A stretch of DNA of 64,000 nucleotides, taken from assembly GCA_029204225.1 (NCBI GenBank), contig CM055114.1, positions 13,330,144 through 13,394,143 on the forward strand, given 5' to 3'. A program made the translations under genes and the position numbers. Positions within the stretch are counted from its first letter, which is position 1. The number at the start of each line of letters is the position of its first letter. The notes below the pieces were generated by a model. That model ran no database searches and was not told the origin of the DNA. It worked only from the letters and a program-made list of their open reading frames with translations. This document shows, in pieces, positions 22,395 to 33,603 of this stretch. This stretch comes from Diphasiastrum complanatum (lineage: Eukaryota; Streptophyta; Lycopodiopsida; Lycopodiales; Lycopodiaceae).

Positions 22395-23304
22395 TTAACA
22401 GGCAAAAGTCTGAGCTCCATATGCTTGCTACTAACACCCCTTCTTGGATACCTTCCTTGGGTATTCAAGTCGTTCCTCATGGCTCAGTCACTCATCTTCT
22501 TGGTGCTCCCTTTGGCGTGCTCATTACTTCTGCTCAGCGCTCTGATTGGTTTCTTCGGAATTTCTCGCAAAAGCTTACTTCTTGGAATCCGGCCTATATG
22601 TCCTTTGCTTCTCGGGTTCCGGTTGAGAAGCACATTTTTTCAGCCTATCCTGTGTACTTTTCCTCTTTGTTCATCGCCACCCGTCTCTTCATGACTCGAT
22701 TGCTAAAATCCTTCGTCGCTTCATTTGGGCCAGGAAGCGGCCTCTACTCCCTTGGATTGTCTGTACTGCTGCTACTACTGATGGAGGGCTTGATATCCCT
22801 GATCCCTCTCTAAAAAATAAGTCCTTGGTGCTTCGTCGCCTTTTTGCCCTCTTACACCCTTCACAACATTGGCATTCTCTTCTCTTAGCGTACATCGCCT
22901 CTTCGGCTCTGGTCCCTCCTTCGCTTAAACGTCTCCCTCTTCTGCCTAATCTTCTCTTTTTTGGGTGTCACTTTCATTTCAGAGCCCCTTCTGTTCTGAA
23001 GAACCTAGCCTTGGCTTTCTTAAACATTTGTTCCTTGTCCTGGTCTGATAACTTTGTTCTGCCCTTTGAAGAGTCTATTTGGACGTCTACCCTTTTCCCT
23101 TCTTCGTTGCCTCCCCTTTTTTTGTCTCATCCTCGTCTGGCCTCTTCCTTAGCTTCTAAGGGCCTCTCCTCCCTCAGTCACCTTTTTCATATTCCACCCT
23201 GTCAAATCTTGCTGCACCTTCCTCTCTCCAGGATTGAGCATTTGCTGATTTTTTCTGCTTCCTCCTTGGATGTTGGGTTGCACAGTCTCCCCTCCCTTGC
23301 CTGA
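22395..23304 (+). pseudogene. LINE reverse transcriptase thumb and linker
   Basis: LINE homology resumes at KSELHMLATNTPSW (about 22400) and LLGAPFG. It continues through TSWNPAYMSFASR to a glycine-rich LDIPDP and SLKNKSLVLRRLFALLHPSQ, typical of the segment behind the plant LINE polymerase. Three plus-strand frames share the signal, so at least two frameshifts are present. Confidence 0.75.
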
Positions 23305-24005
23305 CGTGGACGACTGGACCCTGCCCTCTTTGCATACGTGCCTTACACTGTCGTAGTCACCCTGCCCTCTTCCCTTCTTACCTTAATTCCATTTGGGCCC
23401 GTTCTGACTTGCCCCGGGGCCCTTGGCGTTAAAGACTCTCCACTGCCCGTTCACTCCCCTGTGGAAAGTTTCGTTATCTAGCTTACTGCATCCTCACTAA
23501 CTCCTTACCCCTGCTTCCTAAATGGCCCTTCCTTAATGACAGACTTTGCCCGGTTTGCCAGCTGGAAGAGAAAACTGTGTAGCACCTATTGTTCCTTCAT
23601 TGTTGAAGATCTCTATGGTTGGAGCTCTAGCATCATTTGCTCCAGTGGGGCTTCTCCATTCCTATTCAGCATGACTCTATTCTGTTGGGCGACGTTGTGC
23701 TTATTGGTCGCTGTCATCTTACTTTCTGGCATGTCTACAGGCTAGCGGTGTTATGGAAGATCTGGACTGCTTGAAATCAGCCAGTTTTTGAGGGTTCAGC
23801 ACCCTCCGTCACGGTTGCTGCTTGTCTCCGTTTTGCTACTTTTATCATGCATAGTACTTAGCTGTTTAGGAATGCCTCCCTACGCGGAGTGCAATACTTG
23901 TATAATATGCTGTTTTGGGGCACGGATGTGAACTGGCTGGTGATGCTTATTTTCCCTTTTGTATTTGTACATTTGTGAAAATATAATAGTATCTTTCGAG
24001 ATTGC
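23305..24005 (+). pseudogene. LINE C-terminal Cys-His domain
   Basis: Around 23540-23600 the plus strand reads DRLCPVCQLEEKTV, a stop, then HLLFLHC. This is the CxxC...H...C pattern of the zf-RVT domain with a Trp- or Glu-type codon turned into a stop. Weak tail homology (GDVVLIGRCHLTFWHVYRLA) leads to the poly(A) tract. Confidence 0.7.
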
Positions 24006-24020
24006 AAAAAAAAATAAAAA

Positions 24021-24739
24021 ATCCATATACCACCTTTCAAATTGAGTGGAATCCTCATTATATTCAGTCCTATTTTATAGCCTTCATCATTGAGAGACAA
24101 GAGTGCATAATGCAAGTCAAAACTCAGGCCTAGGATTTAGGATCTATATATGAGGCCTAGGATCTAGGATCCATATCCATATCCTGTTTTATTATGATGC
24201 ATCTTAAATAGCTTCATTTAATCATTACTTTTGCTTTAGCTTTGGATTTGCTTGACTCTGATTTGCTTTGCTTGACTGGATTGATTGATTGATCATGGAT
24301 GGATTGATTGATGGATGGATGGAAGGAAGGATCTTTTGATCCTTGATTGAGCATAAACATAAAAGGAAGCAAGGAAGGAAGAGATATGATGGTGTTAGTG
24401 TATGAGTACTACGAAGGAAGAGGAGTAGAGAAATTATTATGGTTTTGCGTGCGCAAATTCCAAGAGAGTGATTTGAAAGGCGGAAGAGTGATGGGTTTGT
24501 TGGGTTGGATTGGGGAGGGGGGGCCGCCAGGATGCTTGTGTCCTCCACATGCCTAAGATCCAATCAGGACTTGTAAAAAGGTAAAAGTACGGGCGTTGGT
24601 CCCCCCCGCCCACCTCACTTATCTGCTGCTACTCTCTTTGAAAGCAGCTGCGGTTTGCTTTTCCACTCCCATGGAATAATGGACCAGTTGCGTCTTTGAT
24701 TTGTTGCCAGGTGTTGAGGGCTGCCTGCCTTCTGTGATT
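24021..24739. other. upstream flank of the mitoferrin locus
   Basis: There is no gene. A GATT/GATG/GAAG tetranucleotide run lies at 24278-24330. GGCCTAGGATT and related lines repeat near 24127-24172. The stretch 24600-24740 is less AT-rich and might hold the transcription start or first untranslated exon of the carrier gene, but I see no decisive promoter motif. Confidence 0.4.
24278..24330. repeat. tetranucleotide repeat (GATT, GATG, GAAG)
   Basis: Short runs of GATT, GGAT and GGAA units follow each other in about 53 bp. Confidence 0.85.
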
Positions 24740-25520
24740 TGTGAGAGGTGAATCCACTTTTGCCTTTTGATTGTGTTTGGGTTTTGGGTGGTGAATTGAG
24801 TTTAGCCCTTTTGATTCTTTGGTTTCTGATAGGTGAGTCTATATTGGCCTGTTTGATTCGTTGGGTTTTGAGAGGTGAATTTACTTTGTGTGTTTTGATG
24901 TTTTGGTCTTTCAGAGGTGAATTGAATTCACTATTGCCTTATGATATTTGCTGTGATAGTTGAATGTAATTTTGCCTGGCGATCCTGTGGTTTTTGAGAG
25001 GTCAATTTACATCTGCCTTTCAATAATTTGGTCTTTGAGATGTCAAATTACTTCTGCCTTACAATAATTTGGTCTTTGAGATGTCAAATTACTTCTGCCT
25101 TACAATAATTTGGTCTTTGAGAGGTAAATTTATTTCTGCTTTTTGATTTTTTGGTCTTGGAGAGGTGAATTTATTTCTGCTTTCTATTTCTTTTTGGTCT
25201 TTGAGAGGTGAATTGATATACTTTTGCCTTTTGATATTTGGTTTTTGAGATGAGAATCTAATGTTGCCCTTTGATTGGTTGGTTTTTGAGAGGTGAATTT
25301 ACTGCCTTTAGAATTTTTGGTCTTTGAGAGATGAATTTTCTTTTGGTTTTTGGTTTTTGGTTTTTGGGTTTTTGAGATGCGAATCTAATTTTGCCTTCTG
25401 ACTCGTGGGTTTTTGAGTGGTGACTTTTCTTTTGCCTTTTAATTCTTTGGTCTTTGAGAGGTGAATTCGCTTTTCCCTTTTGATTCTTTGGTTTTTGAGA
25501 AGTGAATTTGGAATGTGCAG
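24740..25520. repeat. tandem array of about 45-50 bp units upstream of mitoferrin
   Basis: About sixteen units share TTTTTGAGAGGTGAATTTA, then CTTTTGCCTTTTGATTC and TTTGGTC. Two neighbouring units near 25030-25110 are almost identical, which points to recent unit duplication. Each unit contains AGAGGTGAAT, which resembles a splice donor. The array ends at TGTGCAG just before GTGAGT. The minus-strand Lys/Ser-rich frame 25258-25617 is only the translation of this array. Confidence 0.85.
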
Positions 25521-26431
25521 GTGAGTTCATTTTTATTTTTTGATTCGGTAATTGAATTGTATATCTCTTTATCATGGATTGTAAATATGACGCAGCAAGG
25601 GAATGTAGATTATGCATTTGAGTGAAGGTGGCATATTGAAACTGTCCTATATGTCAATTGTAACTTCGCTTTCATGGATCGTAAAAATGACGCAGCAGAT
25701 GTTGATTATGTGTGAATTTGCAAGCTTTAATGGAAGATGTTCGATCAAGCATAAATGAAGATCTAATAAGCCTTACATTATAAGCAGCTGAGTGAAAGTC
25801 GCTTATCAAAATTATCCGATATTTGAATTGTATCTTCTTTGTCATGGATCGCAAATTTAACGCAGCGGATGTAGATTATGTGTGAATTATCATGCTTTAA
25901 GATGTTCGATCTTGCATAGAGGATCTAAACCTTGCATTGTAATCATCTGAGTGAAAGGAAACATATTGGAGCAACGGACTGACATCATAAGTACGCTGGG
26001 TTAATTTTCAGTTTTCTGGACAAGTTTCAGACTTTTTCTATTGATATAATATTTTTGATTGGATTGAATCGAGCTCCAGGTTCCTACAGCTTTCACAATC
26101 AATTTCTGAGAGGAGGTTTGGTTTTCTTTAAGTCTTTGTGTGATGATGTTGTGGCATCGCAGTTATCTGATACAATCCAACGTTGCCGGATTGTAACCTG
26201 GCAAATCCTGTATCATGAATTTTGCATTTGATGTTAGTTAGCGTGCCAAGCTTTAGCACTACGATCGCAGGCTTGATGTTTTTACTGATCGATCGTCGCA
26301 CCTTCCCTGTTATTCAAAGTTTTCTTTGAAGAGTTCAAGGAACACAGAGCTATAAGTGAAACCATTGAAGTCACCAGTCTAAGATCTAATTTACCGATTT
26401 TCATTCTTTTCTGCGGTTGCTTTTTCTTTAG
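25521..26431 (+). other. candidate 5'-UTR intron of mitoferrin
   Basis: CAG/GTGAGT at 25518-25526 is a near-ideal plant splice donor. TTGCTTTTTCTTTAG ending at 26431 is a good acceptor with a pyrimidine tract, two bases before the start codon. Together they suggest a 911-bp leader intron. The acceptor is convincing; the donor could be another GT upstream. Confidence 0.5.
25553..25972. repeat. three-copy tandem repeat in the mitoferrin leader
   Basis: Copies start near 25553, 25657 and 25826. Each has AATTGTATCT, TCATGGATCGTAAA, a TGACGCAGC or TAACGCAGC line, GATGTAGATTATG and GAGTGAAAG. Copies two and three also share AAGATGTTCGATC. TGACGCAGC resembles a bZIP-type site, but binding is only a guess. 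Confidence 0.75.
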
Positions 26432-26433
26432 GA
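25973..26433. other. leader DNA before the start codon
   Basis: AT-rich DNA, probably intron, with branch-point-like sequence and a pyrimidine tract before the acceptor at 26431. No coding content. Confidence 0.45.
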
Positions 26434-28912
26434 ATGGCGGAAACTGCATCGGAGCTGCGGGAGAGGGTATCACTTGCACACAAGAGCCCTTCCACAAGCT
26501 ATAGCGACTTGGAGTTACTTTCCTCTTTCAAAGACAAGGTGCAACAAGCTAAAGAAGATCTTCATCTCCACGACGGACTAACATTTGGGCAGTATATGCT
26601 AGCAGGATCCATGGCCGGGATCGTGGAGCACGTAGCAATGTTTCCTGTAGATACTCTGAAAACGCGGGTGCAAATGCTGTCAGGCCCTTGCGGATCTGTG
26701 CACTCTCTGTCAAAGGCCTTCTATTCTGTAATGAAAACTGAAGGGCCATCTGGTTTGTACAGGGGGCTAGGAGCTATGATCCTGGGAGCAGGACCATCTC
26801 ATGCTGCCTACTTCGCTGTCTACGAAGTGTGCAAGGAAAAATTTGGTGGAAACAAGCCAGGCCATCATCCCTTCGCGCATATGGCTGCTGGTGCCTGTGC
26901 CACTGTTGCTAGTGATGCTGTTTTGACACCCATGGATGTGGTGAAGCAAAGACTGCAGCTAAGCAAGAGCCCATACCGAGGGGTTTGGGACTGTGTAAGA
27001 AGAATGCTTCGGGATGATGGCTTGAGAGGCTTTTATGTGTCCTACAAGACCACTGTGCTAATGAACGTCCCTTTTGTGGGTGTGCATTTTGCAACTTATG
27101 AAGCAGCAAAGAAAGTTTTAAGTGAATTTTTTCCAGATCAGGCCAGTGAGGAGCGTCTTATCACACATATGTTAGCCGGCGGCACAGCAGGAGCCCTCGC
27201 AAGTGCTGTAACAACCCCTCTTGATGTTGTCAAGACCAGGTTGCAATGCCAGGTAGATCGATCTGCCTTCTAGTAGTGCAGTGTTATCTAGCATGGCCTT
27301 ATCTTAACGGCAATTTCACGATTTGGTTCTACTTCATCTTCTTTAGTGCTCTCACTGTGACGATAGGCATCTATTCTCATGAGAGCCTCTTGAATTGATG
27401 GCCCAAAAGAGCTCGAACATATTTCAACAAATTTTGTTAAGTCAGTGTTCTGTCAGGAGTGTGGATTTGCTTGCCAGAGGCTACTGCTACGATTTCAGAG
27501 CAATTTGAATATATTTTCAAAGCTGATGCAAAGATTTTGGCCTGTGCTGAAAGCTTTGCTCTTTGCTACTGATAGGAGTGATCTGTTGACATCCAAGACA
27601 CAAAATTTGAGGCTGTAAAGTTCAGTTCAAGGCTGAAGTTAGCTATGCTAATATTACCTTGGCGTATGAGTTTGCCAGGGGCATTGAGAACAGATGCTGA
27701 AAGTTGTTAGGATTATTCTCATTCCTGCGAGCTGAAGTCTCTTTAGTGATGGTTTTAAGATACAAATGTTTGATCGTGAGAAGCAAAACTACATCAACTG
27801 ACTCACGGTTATGAGTAAGCCTTTCTTGAGATTGGGGAGAGATTCGAAAAATCAGTCTCTTATCAAACAGTAAGGAAGCGAAATTTTGTTTCCTTTCTAG
27901 ATCTGAAGGATAATACGAAAGCTTCTCAGGAGATCTAGGTTGTCTTATGTGAATAGGTCGTCTGTCTCTACATGAGATCTAGTGGAGAGATGAAGTGATC
28001 ATAATCTTTTCTTCTACTAGCTGCTTCAGAATTACACCCACAAGTAGAAATATCATTTACACTTGCGTGGCTACTTGTTTACACATTATGAAAACAGGTT
28101 ATGAAAAAGAATTAGTTGCCTTGCTACTCAAATGGGAGGTAGAACCAAAGGCCAGGAAGATTGAAATGCCTGTAATCCTAATTGGCCCTTAGTTTACATT
28201 ACATGCAGTTTTGTAGAAGGTACAATGCCTAGCATTGTGTGTGTGAAATTTTGAGAAGAATAGAACTTATTATGAAAGGATTTGTCAGATCAGATTTTGG
28301 CCCTATGTATCTCTGGTAGTCTTTCTGGCATGTTCGTATTTGGATTTTCCTTTGACTTCTTGCACTAGTGCTGCTTAGTTGATTAAGTGTAGGTCCCTTG
28401 ATTTTGCTATCAGTGAGTGAATAATGTCTAAACTAAGATAAGCATTGTTGAATATTTTTGCTGCATGATTTTTGTGACTCGATTTTTGTACTCGTAAATT
28501 GCCAGCTTTTGGCGATTGGCAACTCTTGGGGAGTTTTTACAGCCTCTGTTATAGAATAAACTCAAAAGATAGCAATCCTAATTTGATTTGTCTGCACTAT
28601 CCAAGTCAATGAGTATTACTGCTTGCACCACTTACTGTATTTGAGGACTGAGCTGGGCCACAGAAAGATGTTGTGCTAATCAAAAGCTCTTATTTGCAGG
28701 GTGTTTGTGGTGCCGAAAGGTTTCATAGTAATTCAATAAGAGAAGTTGTTGGGAGGATAATTGCACACGAAGGTCCAGGAGCTCTATTTAGAGGACTAAA
28801 ACCAAGAGTTTTATTTCATACACCAGCAGCAGCCATAAGTTGGTCAACTTATGAAGGAGCAAAGGCTTTTTTACAACGGTGGAATGAAAGGCACGCCTAC
28901 GATTCTGGTTAA
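26434..28912 (+). CDS. MIT: mitoferrin-like mitochondrial iron carrier (two exons)
   Basis: Coding exons are 26434-27252 and 28700-28912, giving 343 residues (plant mitoferrins are about 330). This is an SLC25 inner-membrane carrier that brings iron into the matrix for Fe-S cluster and other iron proteins. Three carrier repeats are visible, with signatures FPVDTLKTR (residues 70-78), TPMDVVKQR (165-173) and TPLDVVKTR (261-269). Each is followed by an acidic-Gly turn such as EGPSGLYRG (103-111). The mitoferrin hallmark EHVAMFPVD is present. His66, His123 and His218 correspond to the three histidines important in yeast Mrs3 (family knowledge). A variable 50-residue N terminus precedes the first helix. 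The ATG follows a splice acceptor by two bases and no better upstream start exists. No lesions are seen. Exact substrate is inferred from family. Confidence 0.93.
27253..28699 (+). other. mitoferrin intron
   Basis: A phase-0 intron of 1447 bp splits LQCQ from GVCGAERF. The donor is CAG/GTAGAT and the acceptor TTATTTGCAG/GG. Arabidopsis mitoferrins have an LQCQGVCG sequence at this point, so the join restores the family sequence. If retained, translation would add six residues and stop at 27271-27273, losing the end of the third repeat. The short frame at 27995-28192 inside it has no motif. Confidence 0.9.
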
Positions 28913-29110
28913 GAACATGTATGATGAATTGGGTTGAACTGCAGGGTTAGTGTTACCTGGCACTTTTTATGAAGCCAAATCTAGCAAAGATATTGACATG
29001 GCTGAAATTAAGGATCGTATCTGTTAGTCAAGAACGAAGGGCTATCTTGCTTTGCTTTCATATTCAGGATATAAATATGTGTATTATGTATAACACTGTT
29101 GTATACTTGT
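28913..29110 (+). other. probable 3'-UTR of mitoferrin
   Basis: AT-rich DNA after the stop codon with ATATAAATATGTGTATTATG near 29070, which may include polyadenylation signals. The end of the transcript cannot be set from sequence alone. Confidence 0.4.
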
Positions 29111-30399
29111 TCACTAAGAGAGGTTGAATGTCAATTAAGTAAATGACAAGTGAAATTATGTTGCACCATGAGAGTGTGTAAGAGGCCAAGGGACTTTTCA
29201 TTGCGGTCTTAGGCATAGTCAGTAGAAATATCAATACCTAAGTTGTAATGAATGAGCTGGCGAATTATGCCAACATGTTCACAACCCTACCAATTTATCA
29301 ATTGGGAATCGAGCATTTCGCTGATAGACGATCACATGCTGCAGGTGGGAATTTTTTTGTAGTGGATGGTTTTCTATACTATTGTTTTTGTTCTTCATTG
29401 TGGTTAACTATAAAAGTTACAAGACAAGAAACAAAATGCTATCCCTTGCTGATAACTCTTGCATAGGAATCTAGGGCTCTGATTCAATGAGCATTTTAAG
29501 TCGATTTTCATATTTAGCTGTATATCAGCTGGTGTGAATGTCACAGATAAGTCACTTTTCTCCACCAATGAAATCAGGACAAGTACTTTTGTCATGCTCT
29601 CATAGTTCATCCCCTTATTCCACAGCCTATACTATATTTACTTTCCTGGCATCTGCATAAGTTTTAAGCTGGATAATCTGGCTTAGTTTATGGTTTGCTT
29701 TGCTATGAAGAATCTGATCCACAGTGAAGCCCAGTCATATTTTCTACTCACTTCACAGCAGCTTCTCTAGCTATGTGCTTTTCAGCAGAAATATTATTCA
29801 GTGGTGCAATTTTGACTGTGGTCCTTATAATTGTTTTTCAAATATACAATGAGATGTTCTAACAATCACAGGGTTTTGGTAGTGGAAGTTAGCATGATTC
29901 ATAGTATCTGAACTAGGTTCAGGATTATAAAGATTCCCAGACAATAAGCATTAAACATTTACAAAGTTAAGGGCAAAAGTTTCTTATTTCTTTAAATAGA
30001 TCTTTTGAGGATATGAAAGGGGAAAATCAGTTGTATTGTTGTCTAATTTCCAAGCTCTTAAGGAGTTGGTGGTTGTTTGTTACAAATGTATCAGGGAAAC
30101 AATTCCACACAGAACAACCTGGAGAACTACATTGCAGTAATATGGTCAATTGGTTTTTGAATTTTGATGCACTTATGCATGGCAACCTTGTGTGACCACA
30201 CTTCAATTTGTGTGGTGGATTTACTACATACATCTATGCACATAGGCTTGTTTTTTTTTGTATATCCGTACGATCTCAAAACTTATGCATTAGATTATAG
30301 GATTATGCAGCATTCAAAGAAAACGTTTCTTATGATTTAAAAAAGTCTGGTTGTTTTGGAAATGATTGTTATTCAAGTCAATATGCAGTTTTACATGCA
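29111..30399. other. gene-free intergenic DNA
   Basis: Only short frames without motifs (29248-29466, 30013-30195). No repeat, RNA gene or element is recognised. Confidence 0.45.
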
Positions 30400-31150
30400 T
30401 ATTTGAATAGTCTGCAGAAATACATGGATATTCTAAGCGGAGCAATGAATCGACTCCGACACTCCACATTCGAGTTCAAAGTCAAGCTATCAACCAACCA
30501 ACAACATGGAATCTACACGATCAGTATTGTCGTCACCATTGACTATCGGTAGTCGACATTGTCGATTGTCCACTATCGGCACTATCAAAGTATTGACACT
30601 ATCGAACTATCAACTATCAAATGGTACCACTCAAAATGGAGCTCTACCAAATCTGAAACAAACTATGTAATCGTTCGAACATGCCAATGTATACAATAAC
30701 TGCTCACTGTCACGCCCATCGCCTACAATTCAGTTTAGACTCATCTTGTAAACACCGACATCGTGCCTAACACACCAGTTCACAAGAATGAGTTAGACGA
30801 TAAACTCTGTCACATTGTATATAGACAATAGATCTTAGTAAGGCCGAGATCATTGAAATAGATAATCATATATCAGAATTCAAATAGGTTCAATTGTATC
30901 AAACTATTTGAGTCCTTAGAATCAGATATATCGAGAGAGTAAGAGTTATTTAAGACGATAGAGAGATTGTTTTATCTGTGGATTGTTTCGATCAACTACC
31001 TAAGCTTAGTAGGATCACAACACTTAGCGCACAACTACTGTGAACTATTTATCGGGCACACGATTCCTACTCGTGATCTAATCGTTGTATGACAACAACT
31101 TAATTTACAGATTCTCTATTTTATTTGCATGCATTATTTATTGTCGAATG
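30400..31150 (+). repeat. possible 5' LTR of a copia relic
   Basis: The start (GTCTGCAGAAATACATGGATATTC) resembles, in inverted form, the inner end of the LTRs at 37.6 and 63.4 kb. A core rich in ACTATC and GTCGAC lines follows (30520-30640), and then a copia gag fragment on the same strand. No exact ends or primer site were found. Confidence 0.35.
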
Positions 31151-31605
31151 CTCTCTCAGTCTTTTCTGACTCGTCTCTTTCTAAGAAAGAAATTTCTATT
31201 GCTCAACATGAGTGAAAGAACTTCAGTCAGCGATCATCTAAATGATTTCAAACAACTGTTTAATCAGCTAGTTGCAGTAGGTTCGACAGTATCGGATGAA
31301 GATTCCCGGGAACATGTCACTTCTATCCAGTTTTCCTCCCTCTTATGACAATTTAGTATCGCTCTTGAGCAATACTCCTAAGTTGTCTCTCCAAGAGCTG
31401 AAAATAAATTTATTGCAGGAAGAAGTAAGAAGAAAGAGCTTATCCTCTTCAAACAACAAGACAATCATCTTGTATTCGAATAAGCAACAGTCCAAGAAGA
31501 AGAAAAAATCAAAGGACAAGAAGACAAATCCGATTTGAACCCGTACCAAGTCTGAATATGTTGCAGCCACCTCTACAGTCAAGAAAATTATCTAGCTCAG
31601 AAGAT
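31150..31605 (+). pseudogene. copia gag fused by deletion to an RNase H fragment
   Basis: Plus-strand frames give gag signs: TRLFLRKKFLLLNMSE, SVSDHLNDFKQLFNQLVAVG, then after a frameshift SSFPPSYDNLVSLLSN and LQEEVRRKS. After a Lys-rich stretch and a stop near 31538 the reading jumps to KSEYVAATSTVKKII, a stop and LRRFL. That is the AEYVAA...IWLRRFL segment of copia RNase H. Protease, integrase and RT are absent, so a large internal deletion is inferred. The relic ends at the minus-strand gypsy element. Confidence 0.65.
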
Positions 31606-32378
31606 TTCTCTATATCTAGGGGACAATTTATAATGCTTGCTGGTACGCATTACACTCAAATCCTTCGGGATTCTCAAAGATACCCAATCCCCCACTTGGA
31701 AGTCTCTTGGTGATCTTTTCAGATTTGCATAATGTTGGTCCCTATCCTGGGCACACTGGACATTTTCACGTGCAATCCATAGCATTTCCTGCATATCATG
31801 TAGGAAATCCGCTACCTTCTGAAACGAGATCATCCGAGTCTTTACCGCAATGGGTGACCTAGGCTCAAATCCGTACATAAGCATAAACGGGCTATAACCG
31901 GTAGTCAAATGCTTAATATTATTATAGGCAAACTCAATGGAAGATACTTCTCCCAATCAGATTGCCGTCGGGAAACATATGCTCGAAGCATTTGTTCCAT
32001 CGTTTGATTTGTTCTTTCCGTCTGTCCATCCTTCTCAGGACGATCAGAAGAACCCAAGCTCAATGTCGTCTCTAGTCTAGCAAACACGGCCGACCAAAAG
32101 TGACCGGTGAACTTCGGATCGCGATCGCTCACAATATCACTTGGTAATCTGTAAAGTCTAAACAGACGCTCTACAAATATCTGAGCTAAATTAAAAGCCT
32201 TCGCGGTGGTCTTTACCGGAATAAACGTAGCTAATTTGGTAAGACGGTCGACCACAACCCAAATTGCATCATGCTGTTTATTCGTCCGCGGTAACCCAAC
32301 CAGGAAATCCATGGAAATACTATCCCATCTCTTATCTGGGAAATGGATGCAACAAACCACCAGCCTTATGGCTTTCAT
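31597..32378 (-). pseudogene. gypsy integrase core and C-terminal region
   Basis: The frame 32378-31905 keeps the full catalytic triad: ISMDFLVGLP, VSDRDPKFTG and DGQTERTNQ. It inserts element DNA into chromosomes. A frame change near 31930 leads to EFAYNNIKHLTTGYSPFMLMYG and the GPY-type C-terminal start VGDWVSLRIP. The reading stops at SPRYREIF, where the element is truncated. Of all integrases in the window this one looks least decayed, but it lacks its end and a joined polyprotein. Confidence 0.86.
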
Positions 32379-33000
32379 CTTTATTCAACTGGCACTGGTC
32401 ACACTTGACCACATAAGATTTTACAAAGGGCTTGAGTTTTGGCCAATAAAAGTCCCTTCGTACCAAATCTAATGTACGATGTATGCCGGGATGTCTTGCG
32501 CATGATGGTGAGTCATGACATCCATAAAGAATTTTATTTTTAATAACATCCACATCAGGCACACAAACCTTCCCTTTCTTGAACAAAAGTCCATTACGGA
32601 TAGAGAAGTCATCAGCACCCTTTATATCCTTCCTCCTAGATGGATCACCATGATCATAACTCCCGTTTGATGTGACTGCTAGAACCCTATTCCAGATTGG
32701 TCCAAAATGTGGGTCTTTTTCGCAAAGACCTCTCAGGGAGAGATAAAAGTCTGTACTGATCTCAATGGAGGAAAGTTCATTCACTTCACCAATTCGACTA
32801 AGTGCATCAGCCACCTGATCAGATGAGCCTTTAATATACTGCACTTCAAAGTCAAATTCTTGCATGAGTTATGCCCATCTGGCCTTATGACCTCTCAAAT
32901 CATTTTGATTATAGAAATATTTTAAAGATTGGTGATCTGTATTAACCACGAATTTATTACCATACAGGTAATGCCTCCATGATCTCAAAGCATAGTTCAT
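32332..33000 (-). pseudogene. gypsy RNase H end and integrase zinc-binding region
   Basis: The frame 32865-32332 begins MQEFDFEVQYIKGSSDQVADALSR, the end of gypsy RNase H. It then shows the HHCC zinc domain: CHDSPSCARHPGIHRTLDL and CDQCQLNKDESHKAGGLLHP. Upstream DNA to about 33000 encodes decayed RNase H (sequence matching a TDHQSLKYFYNQ-like line), interrupted by stops. Confidence 0.82.
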
Positions 33001-33603
33001 TTTTAAAGAATTCGCACTTTGATTTCTTTGCATAAAGCTTCTCTTGTCTTAAGATACGTAAGACAGTACGGAGATGCTTAGCATGCTCTTTGAGTGTTCT
33101 GCTATAGATCAAAATATCATCCAGAAACTACTACAAACTTCCCCAAATATGGACGAAATAAATCATTCATCATTTGTTGAAAAGTAGCCGGAGCATTAGT
33201 TAAACCAAAGGGCAAAACAAGAAACTCGTAGTGGCCAAACATGTCGTAAAACCAGTCTTAGATACATCTTTCGGATGTATCCTGATCTGATGGTATCCCG
33301 TACGTAGATCAATTTTCATGAAGTATTTAGCTCCATTCAATCGATCTATGAGATCATCCATCCTGGGCAACGGGTATTTATTTTTTACCGTAAGTTTGTT
33401 CAGACCCTTATTATTTACACATAGCCGAAAACCCCCATCTTTCTTACTCTTAAGAAGACCAGGTGCTCCCTATGGAGACTTACTTGGTCTAATGTGTGTC
33501 CCATCCTGAGATATTCCTCGATTTGCCTAGCCACTTCCTCCTCTTCCTCTTGACTAAATCGTATGGTTGTCTAAAGATAGGATGACTGTCGGGGGCAAAA
33601 GAT
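33001..33603 (-). pseudogene. gypsy reverse transcriptase, heavily broken
   Basis: Minus-strand pieces in different frames give [49 protein letters not shown] and [19 protein letters not shown]. The catalytic LDDI box is reached only after a frame change near 33130. At least four lesions are visible, so no polymerase can be made. Confidence 0.8.

Larger units (their letters stand above)
21478..24020 (+). mobile_element. 5'-truncated LINE with poly(A) tail
   Basis: The element begins inside the reverse transcriptase (DLDKAFDHIGWDF) and runs to the C-terminal Cys-His region and an A-rich tail (GCAAAAAAAAATAAAAA) at 24006-24020. The endonuclease and ORF1 are absent. The order matches plant L1-type LINEs. 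A foreign segment of about 475 bp interrupts it near 21925-22395. I could not identify a clean target-site duplication. Confidence 0.8.

Noticed and set aside
25258-25617. Minus-strand Lys/Ser/Gln-rich frame of 119 codons
   Set aside because: It is the translation of the tandem array upstream of mitoferrin, with unit-length repeats in the protein.
26549-27109. Minus-strand frames opposite the mitoferrin exon
   Set aside because: They are shadows of a strongly conserved coding exon with no motifs of their own.
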